DNA of 64,000 nt. Origin: Prunus persica (taxonomy: Eukaryota; Streptophyta; Magnoliopsida; Rosales; Rosaceae). The stretch lies in contig NC_034012.1 of NCBI RefSeq assembly GCF_000346465.2, forward strand, positions 14,343,119 to 14,407,118, read 5' to 3'. Shown one piece after another: positions 31,862 through 42,622 of the stretch (position 1 is the stretch's first letter; every line of letters starts with the position of its first letter). The translations under genes and the position numbers were made by a program. The notes under the pieces are model-generated. The model was given only the letters and a program-made list of their open reading frames with translations. It made no database searches and had not been told where the DNA came from.

Positions 31862-33084
31862 ATGGCATCATCCTCCAAGACTTTTCTTCTTCTTGGCTTT
31901 ATGTTTGCTCTTGTGATCCTCATCTCCTCTGAGGTCTCAGCTCGTGAGCTAGCGGAAATTACTAAGCCAGCAATTCCTATTAGTGAGTTTCTAATTTGAT
32001 TTTTAACTCAGATGTATGTTTATATTTTTTTATTCCACCGATCTGTGAAAATGGTATATGTGGATGTTCATATTTATGACCTCTACTCATGTAACTCAAC
32101 TCATTATTTTCTTCGTGGGTGTTGTATTATCCTTACAAATAATCAGTCAAATCATTAATCACAAAAATAAACTAAAAAATTTCGGCAAACATTAAAATGA
32201 ACTTAAAGATAAACTATGTCATTAATTAAATTTGTTGATCATTCGTAGGGATGATTTAAGAAAAGGACCTAAAAAATGAATATTTCAACACATTTTCAAC
32301 CCACAAACTTTACCATTCAAATCATAGAAATATATACATTACATATGTATCTATGTCATTTCTTTTGATTCGAAAGGAGAAGGGATTCGAATTTGAGATG
32401 CATATTTTAACAGTGAGAACATATGTACTATTAGACTAAGTACTTATTGGCATCTATGGCATTTTTTAAGAGAACTATCTTTGTAGGTTTGAGTATAAAT
32501 GTGAATTATGTCCCTAGTCTAGATAAAACAATTTGAATATTAAATTTAAAAATTAAGGGCAACATAGTAATTAGCAAACCCTTAATCTTCACTCACCCAT
32601 TTTTACCCTCCTAGACTAGACTCAACTGTGGCTCTATTCTAATTTCTACCTTTATGTGAATTAATAGTCTCAATAATTTTATTATTATTATATTTTTTTT
32701 AACAAAATCATATGAAATTTCTTAATCTCTCAAGATCTTCTCGATGTTAAGTTCATTTTACTAGGCTGCTGTTTGCATGGCTTTGCTCCGTACAAAATAC
32801 AAACCGATCTATGCACCGTCAAAGTGATATACATTTTTAGACTTATATAGATTACTTTTCTTTCAGGGGGGAAACCTTATCCCTTTAAAGGCCGACCAGG
32901 TACGCTATGCAATAATCCGTATATTAGAGGATGTAACCCGCCCCCGCCCCCGCCATGCAGGAATCCGTATGGTAGAGGATGTCACCGGCCCTCGCGGGCC
33001 CCCGCCCCGGGAGAGTATAGGCACAGCCAAGAGCACCATGAAAAACCAGGACTTGGTGTTGCTGAGACAGAAACTGGGAATTAA
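31862..33084 (+). CDS. small secreted peptide gene 3 with two CxNPYxRGC motifs (112 residues)
   Basis: The exons are 31862-31982 and 32867-33084, with the intron GTGAGTTTCT...CTTTCAG in phase 1. The signal peptide covers residues 1-28 (MASSSKTFLLLGFMFALVIL, ISSEVSAR), then ELAEITKPAIPI. The mature part contains GKPYPFKGRPGTL, the motif CNNPYIRGC, a Pro run, a second motif CRNPYGRGC, and an acidic/His tail (EYRHSQEHHEKPGLGVAETE). The four cysteines lie in two C-x7-C pairs. The YxRGC core recalls RALF peptides, but RALF spacing, the RRxL processing site and the YI(S/N)Y box are absent, so convergence is as likely. The leader is GRP-type (PF07172-like). This is the only undamaged family member here. 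Function unknown; an apoplastic or wall peptide is inferred. Confidence 0.7.
31983..32866 (+). other. long intron of peptide gene 3
   Basis: 884 bp against 107 bp in gene 1 and 346 bp in gene 2. The extra AT-rich DNA (about 32120-32830) has no recognised element ends. Confidence 0.6.
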
Positions 33085-34925
33085 ATAAATAATCCTTTTT
33101 CAGTGGATATTGCAGGTACTATGTGGTAATAATTAAGAGCTTGTTTTGTCAATAAAGGTTAATGTAATGTATTGGTTGAGTTGTTAATAAAACCCTCGAT
33201 CATAAATAATTAGGATTTTAAGGTTTATCTTTGTAACTAGTACTCATATCATACTGTGTCTAAGATATGTGGCTTTCTATCTTTATATATACGTTGGAAA
33301 TCTATCCTAGCTAGCAATTTCTTTTTCCATAATTTGTGTATCAATGAAAATCTCCATTAAGAGTAACTATATGTTGATGGAAGTTTTAAAATTAATTCGA
33401 GCAAGCCCTTTCATATCATAATGTATTAAAAATAAGTAATTTCGACTCATTTTCTTTACAATATAAAAATAAGTAATAACGACTCTCAGGCTAAATACTT
33501 GGGTAAGAAATCCTGGAATTCATCTCAGCCAAATGGACCCACTTGACAGAAAATAAAAGGACCCGCTCGACTTTCTTTGGCTCTACGTGAAACACTGGAC
33601 TTGTGCAAAATGAATAACAATGAAGTCCTTATACAATTTTAATAACTCTAGATGCCTGATGCCATAGCTCTTCTCTTTTTTTCTTTCTCGTTTTTTTATT
33701 CTCCAATTTTACATAACCACCAGTACCACAATGTCAACCATTAATCCTATATGCACCTTGTTTTGTTGTATTATAAATAGTGAATTGAGCTTAACCTCTT
33801 CAAAGTCATTTTTCCTCAACTACAACCGATCTCTTTATTTTTGTTTGAATAAAATCCTGTTTTTTTTTTCTAAATAAAACCCAATGACTAGGATTCAATT
33901 CGACAAGTTACCTAATCAAGGGCAAAATCGAATTTATTGTGCTTTTTCGATTCCTAAAATGCCCCCAACTAAGCCATTATTGTATTTTGTATATTAATGT
34001 AGGAACCAATATAGAAACAAATTTTAATTGGATTGTAACTATACACATTTAATTTGAAAAGATCTCCAAATGGATGTAGGAATTAATTTGGAAACTTTTT
34101 AAAAATTTAACAATAAATTCATATTTAACATACCTAATCGGTTTATTTAATAATTTTTATTTACTTATGAAATATCGTGATTAATTATTAATTATTTTAT
34201 TATTTTATAAATATAATAGCATACATACAATTTTATGTTGAAAAAATAACGTACCTATTACTTATTTTACGAAAAATAATGTACCTAGTATGAATGTACT
34301 TATTATTCAAATAATATACCCAACTTTTATAAGAGCATTTTGGATATAATTTACCTAATAATTTCCTATTATGCAATAATTTAACTTGTAATTTAACTAT
34401 TATGGGTATATTGTAGGTATATTAAAGCCAACACATTTATAGGTATATTATGAAAATAATTTCCTACCTGAATTGGATATATACAAGATAGGTACATTAT
34501 ATTGTATTGATAATAATTTACCTATTATATTTTATTGGGACAAAATTTGAGAGATTTTTTATTGGTCAAAAATTTAAAGATTTATATATTGGTAAAAAAT
34601 TTAAATTTTTTTTTTATTGGTTGAAATTTTAGGGATTAGAGGGAATGCCCCAAAAAAAAGAAAAAAAAAGATATGCTATAAATGAGGAAGTATTAATTAG
34701 AAATGAGAATCTTAATGACATGCTTGAAAATTGTCATGTTTACTTATTTGATTTATGATGGCAAACAATGTAAATATGTAGAAGTACTATGATCTTTTAT
34801 ATATTTTAGTTTGAATTTGGGTTTTTTTACATAGATTTCAAAACTAATGGGTTGATGTCTAGCAAATAAAAATTATACGGACCTAAATAAAAATTATACG
34901 GACCTATATTAGACTAATTAACCTA
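33085..34925. other. 3' flank of peptide gene 3 and AT-rich insertion
   Basis: 33085-33330 matches the 3' flanks of genes 1 and 2. 33592-33780 matches 11419-11760. About 33775-34925 is AT-rich sequence absent from unit 1, with a short AAAATTATACGGACCTA repeat at 34868-34905. It has the size of a small transposon, but no termini were found. Confidence 0.5.
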
Positions 34926-35329
34926 GTATAATGAACCTTTTAGCTGTAAGAACAAATTATACATTGGAGCACGGGGTTCTTTTGGCATGAATTTAAGCAC
35001 CTACAAAAGAAGTGTGTCAAAAGAAGGGCACTGTCATTCACAAGCATACCCACATAAGGTGATTAAAAAACATGCTTCTCGTAATAGAGAGGTCATATAA
35101 CTCTTGAATTATTTCAAGGAGATATTTAATCCACACGGTTCACTTGTAAGAGAACACTTCTTGACTTTTATTAAGAGATATAAAACCATAAACCTAGCTA
35201 GTGATTTAAGAAATTAAACGACAGCAGAGAGGACTCATGAACCCTCAGTTATTCAAACAGAAAGCTAACACACATCTTGACTTCTACGAGAGACAACCAA
35301 ACATGCAGCTGTCTGTTTTCCTATTACAT

Positions 35330-35901
35330 TCACAGGCTATTCCAGAACTTGTTTACCCTTGTCCTTATTAAGCTTAGGACCCTTGATTCCTTCCACGCTT
35401 TTAAGGAGAGGGTCTTGCATGGAGCTGTCTGATCTGCTGCTAGGTCCTGCCTTGCCCTCACCCCCATCATGCTAGCGCTAGAGCTGATCATTTGTTTCTT
35501 TGGTCTCAAGAAAAGAGGTAAACTCGTCCTCATGCTGATATACTGGACGGAAACCACACATTTTTTCACGTACAGCCCTCCCCTATCACTTGCAAATGAA
35601 GCGTTTACGCGACTACACCCATTCAACTGATCTTAAAACCACTTCCGTGGTATATAGGACAGCCAAATGAATCCTTCATCTTCTAACCACTTTAATTCTC
35701 CCCCCGTTGTTTGATTGGGGTGGAGAGAATATTCCAAACTTGTGTTGTCAGTTTCCAAGTGACAAATCAGGTAGTGAGGAGTTTCTGGATCTAATTTGTT
35801 GTCGCAGGTAGTTGGATTCTCAAGCTCAGAGAAAATTGCATAAAGCGCCAGTCCCATCCAATTTATGTGACTACATAGAGATGGCGGTAACGGGATTTGC
35901 A
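35330..35901 (-). pseudogene. C-JID/PL exon (last module), unit 3
   Basis: The minus-strand frame reads QIPLPPSLCSHINWMGLAL, AIFSELENPTTCDNKLDPE, LICHLETDNTSLEYSLHP, GGELKWLEDEGFIWLSYIPR and KWF. A TAA then stands where the unit 1 copy has a Gln codon (KWFQDQLNGC). Beyond it NGCSRVNASFASDRGGLYVK stays open, but a shift near 35570 moves FRPVYQHEDEF-type sequence to another frame. The usual C-JID order (LPPxL, GFIWLSYIPR, CGxRxVYxxD) is all present in broken form. Confidence 0.8.
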
Positions 35902-36035
35902 CTCAAGGACCACTGACATGAAAAGGACTAGTTGCTTGAAGTATGATGTCTCGATTAAAGTCCTACAAAATATAAAAATCAAGAAATATTATTGGATTCA
36001 GATAGCTGATGTGAGAGAGAAAAGGAGAGAGAGAC

Positions 36036-36854
36036 CTGAACATGTTGTGGTTGGGGTATTAATATTCCACTGGTTTGCCCCATATGATCTTGATGTGGCT
36101 GCTCGGGAGAGAGATCTTCCACAAACTGAGTAATGAGATCCACATTGTCAAAGAAGGAGGTCCAGGACTGGATTATTGCTTGCTTAAATTCCTCCTCGTC
36201 TTGCTGGTACAAGAGACGGATACCACAGCTGTCCACTGTCAAGGCTGGGCAATTGTTGTAAATTTTGGGTGTGATAACAAGTCCCCTCCAATTTTTATCA
36301 ACATACAGTTTTGGAGGTAGTTGGATTCCTTCCCAGGATGACTTAGCAGTCCAATGTTTGAAATACTCTACCTTCTGCGGGAAACAAAAATTGAAAGCGT
36401 TCCAAGGATTGAAATGCTTTGAAACTGAAATTTTATCTCCTTTAATACTGAGTGTTGCCACCTGGGAGTTTTGAAGGAAAGCCTGCAGGTACCTTTTCCA
36501 TTGTGCGGGACTATAGCTTCCATAGAGTTGAGTCTCAGCCAATACATGTACATGACCAACCAACAATGACACCAGCAGTGGAACATCTTCTTCTGCACCC
36601 TTTTGTTGGGTGGAATCCCTGTTGGAATCCCTGTTGGCCAACATTAAGGGTTTTGGGTGGCCTATTAATATTGCTTTATCACACCCCATGAGAACATCTT
36701 GCTTTTGTTTGAGATAGCATCTATACTTTTGCAGTATTGAAGTAAAATCCTGTTCTGGTATCAGAAACTCATTTCCAGATTCAGCCAACAGTTGCCTATA
36801 AGTACAACTTATATTAGTCCAAGTAATTGAAGGATGTTTAAACATCAAGAGAAA
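36036..36854 (-). pseudogene. C-JID/PL exon (module 3), unit 3, open frame with internal deletion
   Basis: An open frame of about 272 codons runs from an acceptor TTTATAG (exon start 36854) to CAG|GT (36036). It reads ITWTNISCTYRQLLAESG, LIPEQDFTSILQKYRC, then ETQLYGSYSPAQWKRYLQAF, FNFCFPQKVEYFKHW, IQLPPKLYVDKNWRGLVI, then jumps to PKIYNNCPALTVDSCGIRLL, YQQDEEEFKQAI and LITQFVEDLSPEQPHQDH. Relative to unit 1 the C-JID middle (13176-13416) is missing by a net 237 nt, exactly 79 codons, so the frame survives. Called pseudogenic because neighbouring modules are broken, but the exon could be translated if spliced. C-JIDs in TNLs take part in effector recognition. Confidence 0.75.
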
Positions 36855-36881
36855 CTATAAAAAAATAAAAAAATATTCCAC

Positions 36882-37050
36882 CTTTTGATTCTCATGGAAT
36901 CAAGAGCAATGCCCATTTCTCCTTCCTCTGCATCAGTATTGCGCACAGTTTGGGCTTCCTGAAGGGGATTTTCCAGGGTTTCTTCAGAAAACATTTGGGC
37001 ATACGCATAAAGCTCATCAAGCATATCTGCTCTCCCAAATGTCAAGTCTG
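36882..37050 (-). pseudogene. C-JID/PL module 2, C-terminal part, unit 3
   Basis: The frame reads LTFGRADMLDELYAYAQMF, SEETLENPLQEAQTVRNT, EEGEMGIALDSMRIK and directly continues the exon at 37331-37786 once the solo LTR is removed. A plausible donor (AAAAG|GTGG) lies only about 27 bp from the acceptor of the next exon, too short for a plant intron. Part of the intron has probably been lost. Confidence 0.7.
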
Positions 37051-37330
37051 TGTTGGGGGAATGATCACAAAACTGAAGTATATGATGGAAATATAAAGTG
37101 AGGCAGAGAGTGTTTGTAAAACAGAAAATTATTCAAAGTGATTTTTGTTAACTTCTTTGATATGTCTACAGCAGCCTATAACATGGCTATTTATAATAAC
37201 AGTCAGACCTTTTGATAAACGGACACAACTCTTGACTTCTAAAGAGATACAACTCTTCCTAAACATAACTTTTCATCAAGAGACACAACTCTCTTCTTTA
37301 ACAACTGATACAAATGCATTACGTTTAACA
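37051..37330 (-). mobile_element. solo LTR, 280 bp, TSD GTCTG, inside PL exon
   Basis: On the minus strand it begins TGTTAAACGTAATGC and ends TTCCCCCAACA. GTCTG flanks it on both sides (37046-37050 and 37331-37335). The host reading HSLTD|LTFGRADML closes up when it is removed. No second LTR or internal domain is present. Confidence 0.9.
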
Positions 37331-37786
37331 GTCTGTTAATGAATGGATCAAGCCTCCCAAGTCTTCCTCTTATACTAAACGGGCCCCACAGACTTCAACG
37401 TCCACAGCTGAGTTGGTGGTTCTAAAGAATGCCCTAATAACCTGACATTGAAGCCACTCATGTTGTAGGAAATGCACACGTGGCACGTGTAACACAACAA
37501 GTTCATGAGACCTAGTAACTTGCTGAGGGAAGGGATTGCTTATCTGGACATATCTTGGTATTCTACTGCTTTCTTGGTCACACAAACCAACACAAAGGAA
37601 GGAAGGAAGAAGGAAGAGCCTCGAAAGGGATGGACGCCAAGAAAGTATAACATGTAGCTCTAATCCTACCCATCTCTTTTCATCAAATAAGTTTTGAGGA
37701 AGGTCACACAGTGCTACTTTCCCCAAGTAGTGATGGACGAACCAGTTTGGAATTCCTAATACTTCATGACGAAAACAGAAAAGCAA
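37331..37786 (-). pseudogene. C-JID/PL module 2, N-terminal part, unit 3
   Basis: The minus-strand frame has FCFRHEVLGIPNWFVHH, VALCDLPQNLFDEKRWVGLE, IPRYVQISNPFPQQ, HEWLQCQVIRAFFRTTN and VDVEVCGARLV. This is the canonical C-JID order (IPxWF, DLPxNxF, CGxRLV). A TAA then replaces the Tyr codon expected in RLVYEED, and EEDLGGLIHSLTD follows in frame. Together with the solo LTR this module is interrupted twice. Confidence 0.8.
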
Positions 37787-37850
37787 ATGCTTCTCTCATC
37801 CATTACGACCCTGTACAATGTACATATACAGCGCACAAGTAATTAATTAA

Positions 37851-37912
37851 TTAATGGGTGGGACCTTCAAAAAATAACTGTCTTAAACATAAATTTTGAT
37901 GCACAAGCAGTA

Positions 37913-37943
<31 letters not shown>

Positions 37944-38229
37944 AAGCTCATAGAGCTTCAACAGCAACGATTGTACTGGCTGGATGCAAGAATCAGTACT
38001 AATTGTGGTAGAGCTGCTGCCGCCCTGATTCACAGTACTAATTGTGGATGGTGGTTCCCCTAGAGGGTATTCAAGTTCCGTCATGTCCCCAGAGCTTTCT
38101 AATCTCATTGCCTCATCCATGATATCCTTACAATGTTGACTAAAATTCGAATCCATGTGTTGACTAGCAGTCTGACTTAAATTCTGGGCAAACTGTGCTG
38201 CATCTTGATGGGATATTAAATGTATTCCG
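37851..38229 (-). pseudogene. C-JID/PL module 1, C-terminal part, unit 3
   Basis: Across the Copia-4 insertion the frame continues the CG of LKVKGCG with IHLISHQDAAQFAQNLSQ, then HMDSNFSQHCKDIMDEAM, EYPLGEPPSTISTVN and SSSTTISTDSCIQP. A possible donor (CCA|GTACAA) lies near 37975. A (GA)n microsatellite at about 37915-37941 follows in the presumed intron. Confidence 0.75.
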
Positions 38230-38423
38230 AGTAGAAATATATGTTTAGGTAAAACTGATACTTTCTATTCATCTCCATAATGAGTTATTTATATGTTTAC
38301 ATAGGGTTTTACAGGTTTAACAAGGAAATAAAATAAACTAGGAAACAAAGTCCTAATTGTACAAGAATTAGTCAACTACACTAATTAGGAAATCACTTTC
38401 CTGAATTCACGCACACGCCAACA
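38230..38423 (-). repeat. 3' LTR of Copia-4
   Basis: 194 bp, one mismatch to 45371-45564. Confidence 0.95.
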
Positions 38424-38430
38424 CTCCCTC

Positions 38431-39354
38431 TCAAGTTGGAGCATAAATGTCACCAAGGTCCAACTTGCTCAGCGTGTCCTGAAATATTCGACTTGAAACT
38501 GCTTTCGTCAAGATATCTGCCAATTGATCTTCTGACTTTACAAACGGGAACTGAAGCGTCTTGTCTTCTAATCTTTCTTTGATGAAATGCCTATCCACTT
38601 CAACATGTTTAGTTCGATCATGTTGAACTAGATTATGAGCAATATTAATGGCCGTAATATTATCGCAATATAATTTCATGGGTTTTTTAGGCTTTAAACC
38701 TAACTCCGTTAGAACATGCTTAATCCATAACAACTCACAAACACCATGTGCCATACCTTTATATTCTGCCTCCGCACTTGATCTTGCAACAACATTTTGT
38801 TTCTTACTACGCCAAGTAACAAGGTTACCTCCTACAAAAGTAAAGTAACCTGAAGTGGATCGTCTGTCTGTTTGGGACCCAGCCCAATCCGCATCTCTAT
38901 ACCCAATTACATCCAGATGTCTTTGCTTTGAATACATTAACCGTTTACCAGGAGTTGATTTCAAATATCTCAAGATGCGATTCACTGCATCTCTATGAAC
39001 TTCACTTAGAGACTGCATAAATTGGCTTACAACACTCACAACATATGCAATGTCCGGTCTCGTATGTGACAAATAAATTAGCCTCCCAACTAGGCGCTGG
39101 TATTGCTCCTTGTTAGTTGGTTTATGATCAGTACACTCACCAAGCTTGTGATTTTCCTCCATAGGTGTATTAACTGGTTTACACCCCAGCATCCCTGTTT
39201 CAGTTAATAAATCCATAACATATTTTTGTTGAGACAAGAAGATACCTTGCTGTGATCTAGATACTTCTATCCCGAGAAAATACTTAAGTGTACCAAGATC
39301 TTTCATCTCAAACTCCTTAGATAAGTACTCTTGCAATGCTTTTCTTTCATCAGG
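38431..39354 (-). CDS. Copia-4 RT C-terminus and RNase H
   Basis: The frame continues RT after the nested solo LTR (LQEYLSKEFEMKDLGTLKYF, FLGIEVSRSQQGIFLSQQ), then RNase H: YRDADWAGSQTDRRSTSGYF, SSAEAEYKGMAHGVCELLW, CDNITAINIAHN, HDRTKHVEVDRHFIKE, DQLADILTKAVSS. It is undamaged to its stop 8 bp from the LTR. The insertion at 39360 separates it from the catalytic YVDD. Confidence 0.9.
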   Translation of the reverse strand, partial: PDERKALQEYLSKEFEMKDLGTLKYFLGIEVSRSQQGIFLSQQKYVMDLLTETGMLGCKPVNTPMEENHKLGECTDHKPTNKEQYQRLVGRLIYLSHTRPDIAYVVSVVSQFMQSLSEVHRDAVNRILRYLKSTPGKRLMYSKQRHLDVIGYRDADWAGSQTDRRSTSGYFTFVGGNLVTWRSKKQNVVARSSAEAEYKGMAHGVCELLWIKHVLTELGLKPKKPMKLYCDNITAINIAHNLVQHDRTKHVEVDRHFIKERLEDKTLQFPFVKSEDQLADILTKAVSSRIFQDTLSKLDLGDIYAPT

Positions 39355-39794
39355 ATCATTGAAAAGACCCGCCCCGAATTTTTCAAAACCTGAGGCGAAC
39401 CCTTTGGAATTCCTGACATCATCCCGATGCCAGTGCCCACTTACTAAAGACCGAAACTTCCTACCGAAATTTCGGCAGAGTCTCCCCTATAAATTGGACA
39501 TTTTTCAAAATTACAACCTGCATAAAAACGCATTTAATATCCACAACTGGCAGTATGCATAATAAAATTTCATGCAATTCACATAAATGGCCTTCGGCCT
39601 TCCAATAATTCTCAACCAATTACCCAAACAATTCAAATATAAATTATGACTAACATTTAGTCTGCGGCTGCATCTAATAACCTTAGGCTGCCTACGTACC
39701 CTCCTTGAGGGATCAAGCCACACGTAGTTCTTCCATAAAACCCAATTCCACACTTAGGCAATACCTTATTTCATTTCTCTGTATTTCACATAAT

Positions 39795-40260
39795 CTCCCC
39801 ATACGCCGGTACAACCAACGCCACGTATGGGGTCTGTCAACACGCCGGATAACCTACGCCACATGCGACCATGCCATACTATCATAATATCTCCCCATAC
39901 GCCGGTACAACCAACGCCACGTATGGGGCCTGTCTCAACGTCGGATAACCTACGCCACGCGATACCTACACATCATATCACATAACTCCCCATACGCCGG
40001 TACAACCAACGCCACGTATGGGGTCTGTCGACACGCCGGATAACCTACGCCACGTGCGACCTCAACATCATATCACATATCTCCCCATACGCCGGTACAA
40101 CCAACGCCACGTATGGAGCCTGTCTCAACGCCGGATCACCTACGCCACGCGAGACCTGAACATAATATCACAAATCTCCCCATACGCCGGTACAACCAAC
40201 GCCACGTATGGGGCCTGTCCGCACGCCGAATAACCTACGCCACGTGGGACCTCACTTTCA
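39795..40260. repeat. 95-bp tandem repeat, five copies, within solo LTR
   Basis: CTCCCCATACGCCGG starts at about 39795, 39891, 39986, 40081 and 40176. Each unit holds TACGCCGGTACAACCAACGC and an inverted CGTATGGGG, so it can form short hairpins. The 71-codon frame at 40018-40233 is a by-product. Confidence 0.92.
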
Positions 40261-41416
40261 CTTGGTGGTACTTGTAGTAAATCCAACATCTGGGGAGGTA
40301 CCTAAGATAGTGCGTATAGCACTCCAAACTGACATTCTAGACTCTGTTGTACCCTTGTACAACCATATATAATTATATATAATAATTCTAATATTGTGTA
40401 ACCCTCCACAATAGTCTAGCTCCCGATAATCCCCCTGGAAGGGTGAGATTACTCCGGGAGACTCACGTTCAACCAAGGGTCAAACTACCCTAACCCTGGT
40501 CAAACGGACATGCGGAGCCTACGACCTCCAACTTCCGATCCGAAAGTCCCTATGGGTTCTACAAGGTGTAGGACACTCGTCCTGCATGTTTGGTTCAGAT
40601 CGGACGGTCGGATCGCTCTCGATCGCACGATCTGACGGTTAATATAAAATATAAACTTTAAATTATTATTCGGAACATCCGGGGCTCCGATTCACAATCT
40701 GCGAATTCCTACACGATCCTAGAAATACCTAAATTAACATATATCAAATTTGGGACCATCCAACGGTCCCAACCTATCGAACCCGGATAACGCACAATAT
40801 GCGATCGTCCGTTCGATTGTCGAACGACGTCCGTTCGATAGTCGAACGACGTCCGAATTGAGATCCGCGAAATCCTACGCACTCGTGACAACCTAAGGAT
40901 CTCATCGAGACATAGTGCCACTTTTGCTACAGTGCCCACGCACCGCCGCAAGCGCCGGCAGCGCGTGGGTGCCCAAAGCGATAAGACTTCGCCAGAAAAT
41001 CTCAAAATCACGGCTCCAAACTCCTACCCTAGGTATAACACCCTATTTGGAGCCACTTTTGTTCTTGGACCTACCCCAAAAACTGACCGGAAGTGGCCAG
41101 AATCGCGATCCCAAAACCGGCTGAATTTCAATTCGAAAATCGAATTGGCTACGCTAAGAATCGATCCAATCCTACCCAATAGGGAGCTAGGGCATGAAAA
41201 GTAGGTGAGAAACCATACCTTGCTCGTCGGATTTGGTGGCCGGAGGAGGGAGATCGACTGCGGCGAAAATCGAACGACGCCGGCCGCTTCTTCTCCATTT
41301 TCTGGCGAAACCGCGGCGACTTGAGGCGGGAGACGGCTGGGGCTGGAAGAGGACGACGCCCCGGTCATTTTGGTACCGGCCCCATCCACAGCCGTGGTCG
41401 GTGGTCGGAGTTACGA

Positions 41417-41446
41417 GGAGAGAGAGAGAGAGAGAGAGAGACCGAC

Positions 41447-41483
<37 letters not shown>
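41417..41483. repeat. two (GA)n microsatellites in solo LTR
   Basis: GA runs at about 41419-41441 and 41451-41483, separated by CCGACGG. Confidence 0.9.
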
Positions 41484-41488
<5 letters not shown>

Positions 41489-41766
41489 TGAGTTTTATAA
41501 AAAATCCCATTTCGAAATATTTACGATTGTGCCACTGGGCTTCTTTTGACCATATCTCTCTCGTTACAACTCCGATTCGAGCCCACTACGTGTCTATGAA
41601 CTCATCTCAGTACGACCTATCCAAAAATACTAGTCACTCCCCCAAACTCTCTCTGGTTAAGAATATGACCAAAATGCCCTTTTCTCAAGGATAGGTTTAT
41701 AATTTTCCTTAAATAATTAAATAATTTAAATAAGGGTTAAATATGGGGTCGGGGTGTTACAATCAT

Positions 41767-42577
41767 CACCTGTTACGATCATATCATCAACATATACTAT
41801 CAAAGCTGTAATTTTATTTTCCTTATGCTTCAAGAACAAAGTATGATCAAAATTACTTTGTTTATATCCAAATGCCCTCATAGACTTTGTCAACCGCCCA
41901 AACCATGCTCGAGGTGACTGTTTCAAACCATACAAAGACTTCTTTAATTTGCACACATAGTGTTTCGATTCGGAACTCAAGTTACAACCAGGCAGATGAT
42001 CCATATAAACTTCTTCTTCTAAATCACCATGTAAAAAAGCATTTTTGACATCGAATTGGTGTAATGGCCAATCCAAGTTTGCAGCAAGTGATATCAGGAT
42101 TCGTACAGTATTGATTTTTGCTACTGGAGCAAACGTCTCTTGATAATCTACTCCATATATCTGAGTATACCCTTTTGCCACCAATCGAGCTTTGTACCGT
42201 TCGATCGATCCATCTGTCTTCAACTTAATGGTATAAATCCATCTACAACCCACAGTTCGTTTGCCACTTGGGAGCGGAACAAGTTTCCATGTGGAATTCT
42301 TTTGAAGAGCTTGCATCTCATCATTCATCGCTTGTTTCCAGTTTGGATCCATCAAAGCCTCTTCTACACTGCTTGGTGTAGACAAAGAATCTAGTTGTTT
42401 GATCAACATGGCATATGGTGCGGACAATCTATGAGTGGAAACATGGTTGCTAATCGGGTACTTCACCTTAGCTTTGGGATCCGCTTCATATTGAATCTTT
42501 AGGATACCACGATTCTTACGAACAGGTAATTGGTATGGTTGTAGATGTATCTCATTAGATGGATCGTTTGAAAACAA
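41767..42577 (-). CDS. Copia-4 reverse transcriptase, N-terminal part
   Basis: The frame has [95 protein letters not shown] and the catalytic LIVYVDDMIVTGDD. It breaks exactly at the solo LTR. Upstream a single TAG (about 42622) separates it from the integrase-linker frame. Confidence 0.9.
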
Positions 42578-42622
42578 ATCAGTTAAATATAAATCTTCAA
42601 CATCAATGTTCTGGGATATTAC

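Larger units (their letters stand above)
39360..41761 (-). mobile_element. solo LTR of Gypsy-type element, 2.4 kb, TSD ATCAT
   Basis: Read on the minus strand it begins TGTAACACCCCGACCCC and ends GGTCTTTTCA. ATCAT stands at 39355-39359 and 41762-41766, so removal restores the Copia-4 RT frame. No internal gag/pol or second LTR is present. It contains a 95-bp tandem array and two (GA)n runs. The start motif is common in Ty3/Gypsy LTRs; family placement is inferred. Confidence 0.88.

Noticed and set aside
31862..33084. Peptide gene 3 as a RALF hormone
   Set aside because: YxRGC is shared, but the RRxL cleavage site, YI(S/N)Y box and Cys spacing of RALFs are absent, so the name is not used.
40018..40233. 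71-residue repetitive protein
   Set aside because: By-product of the 95-bp tandem repeat in a solo LTR.
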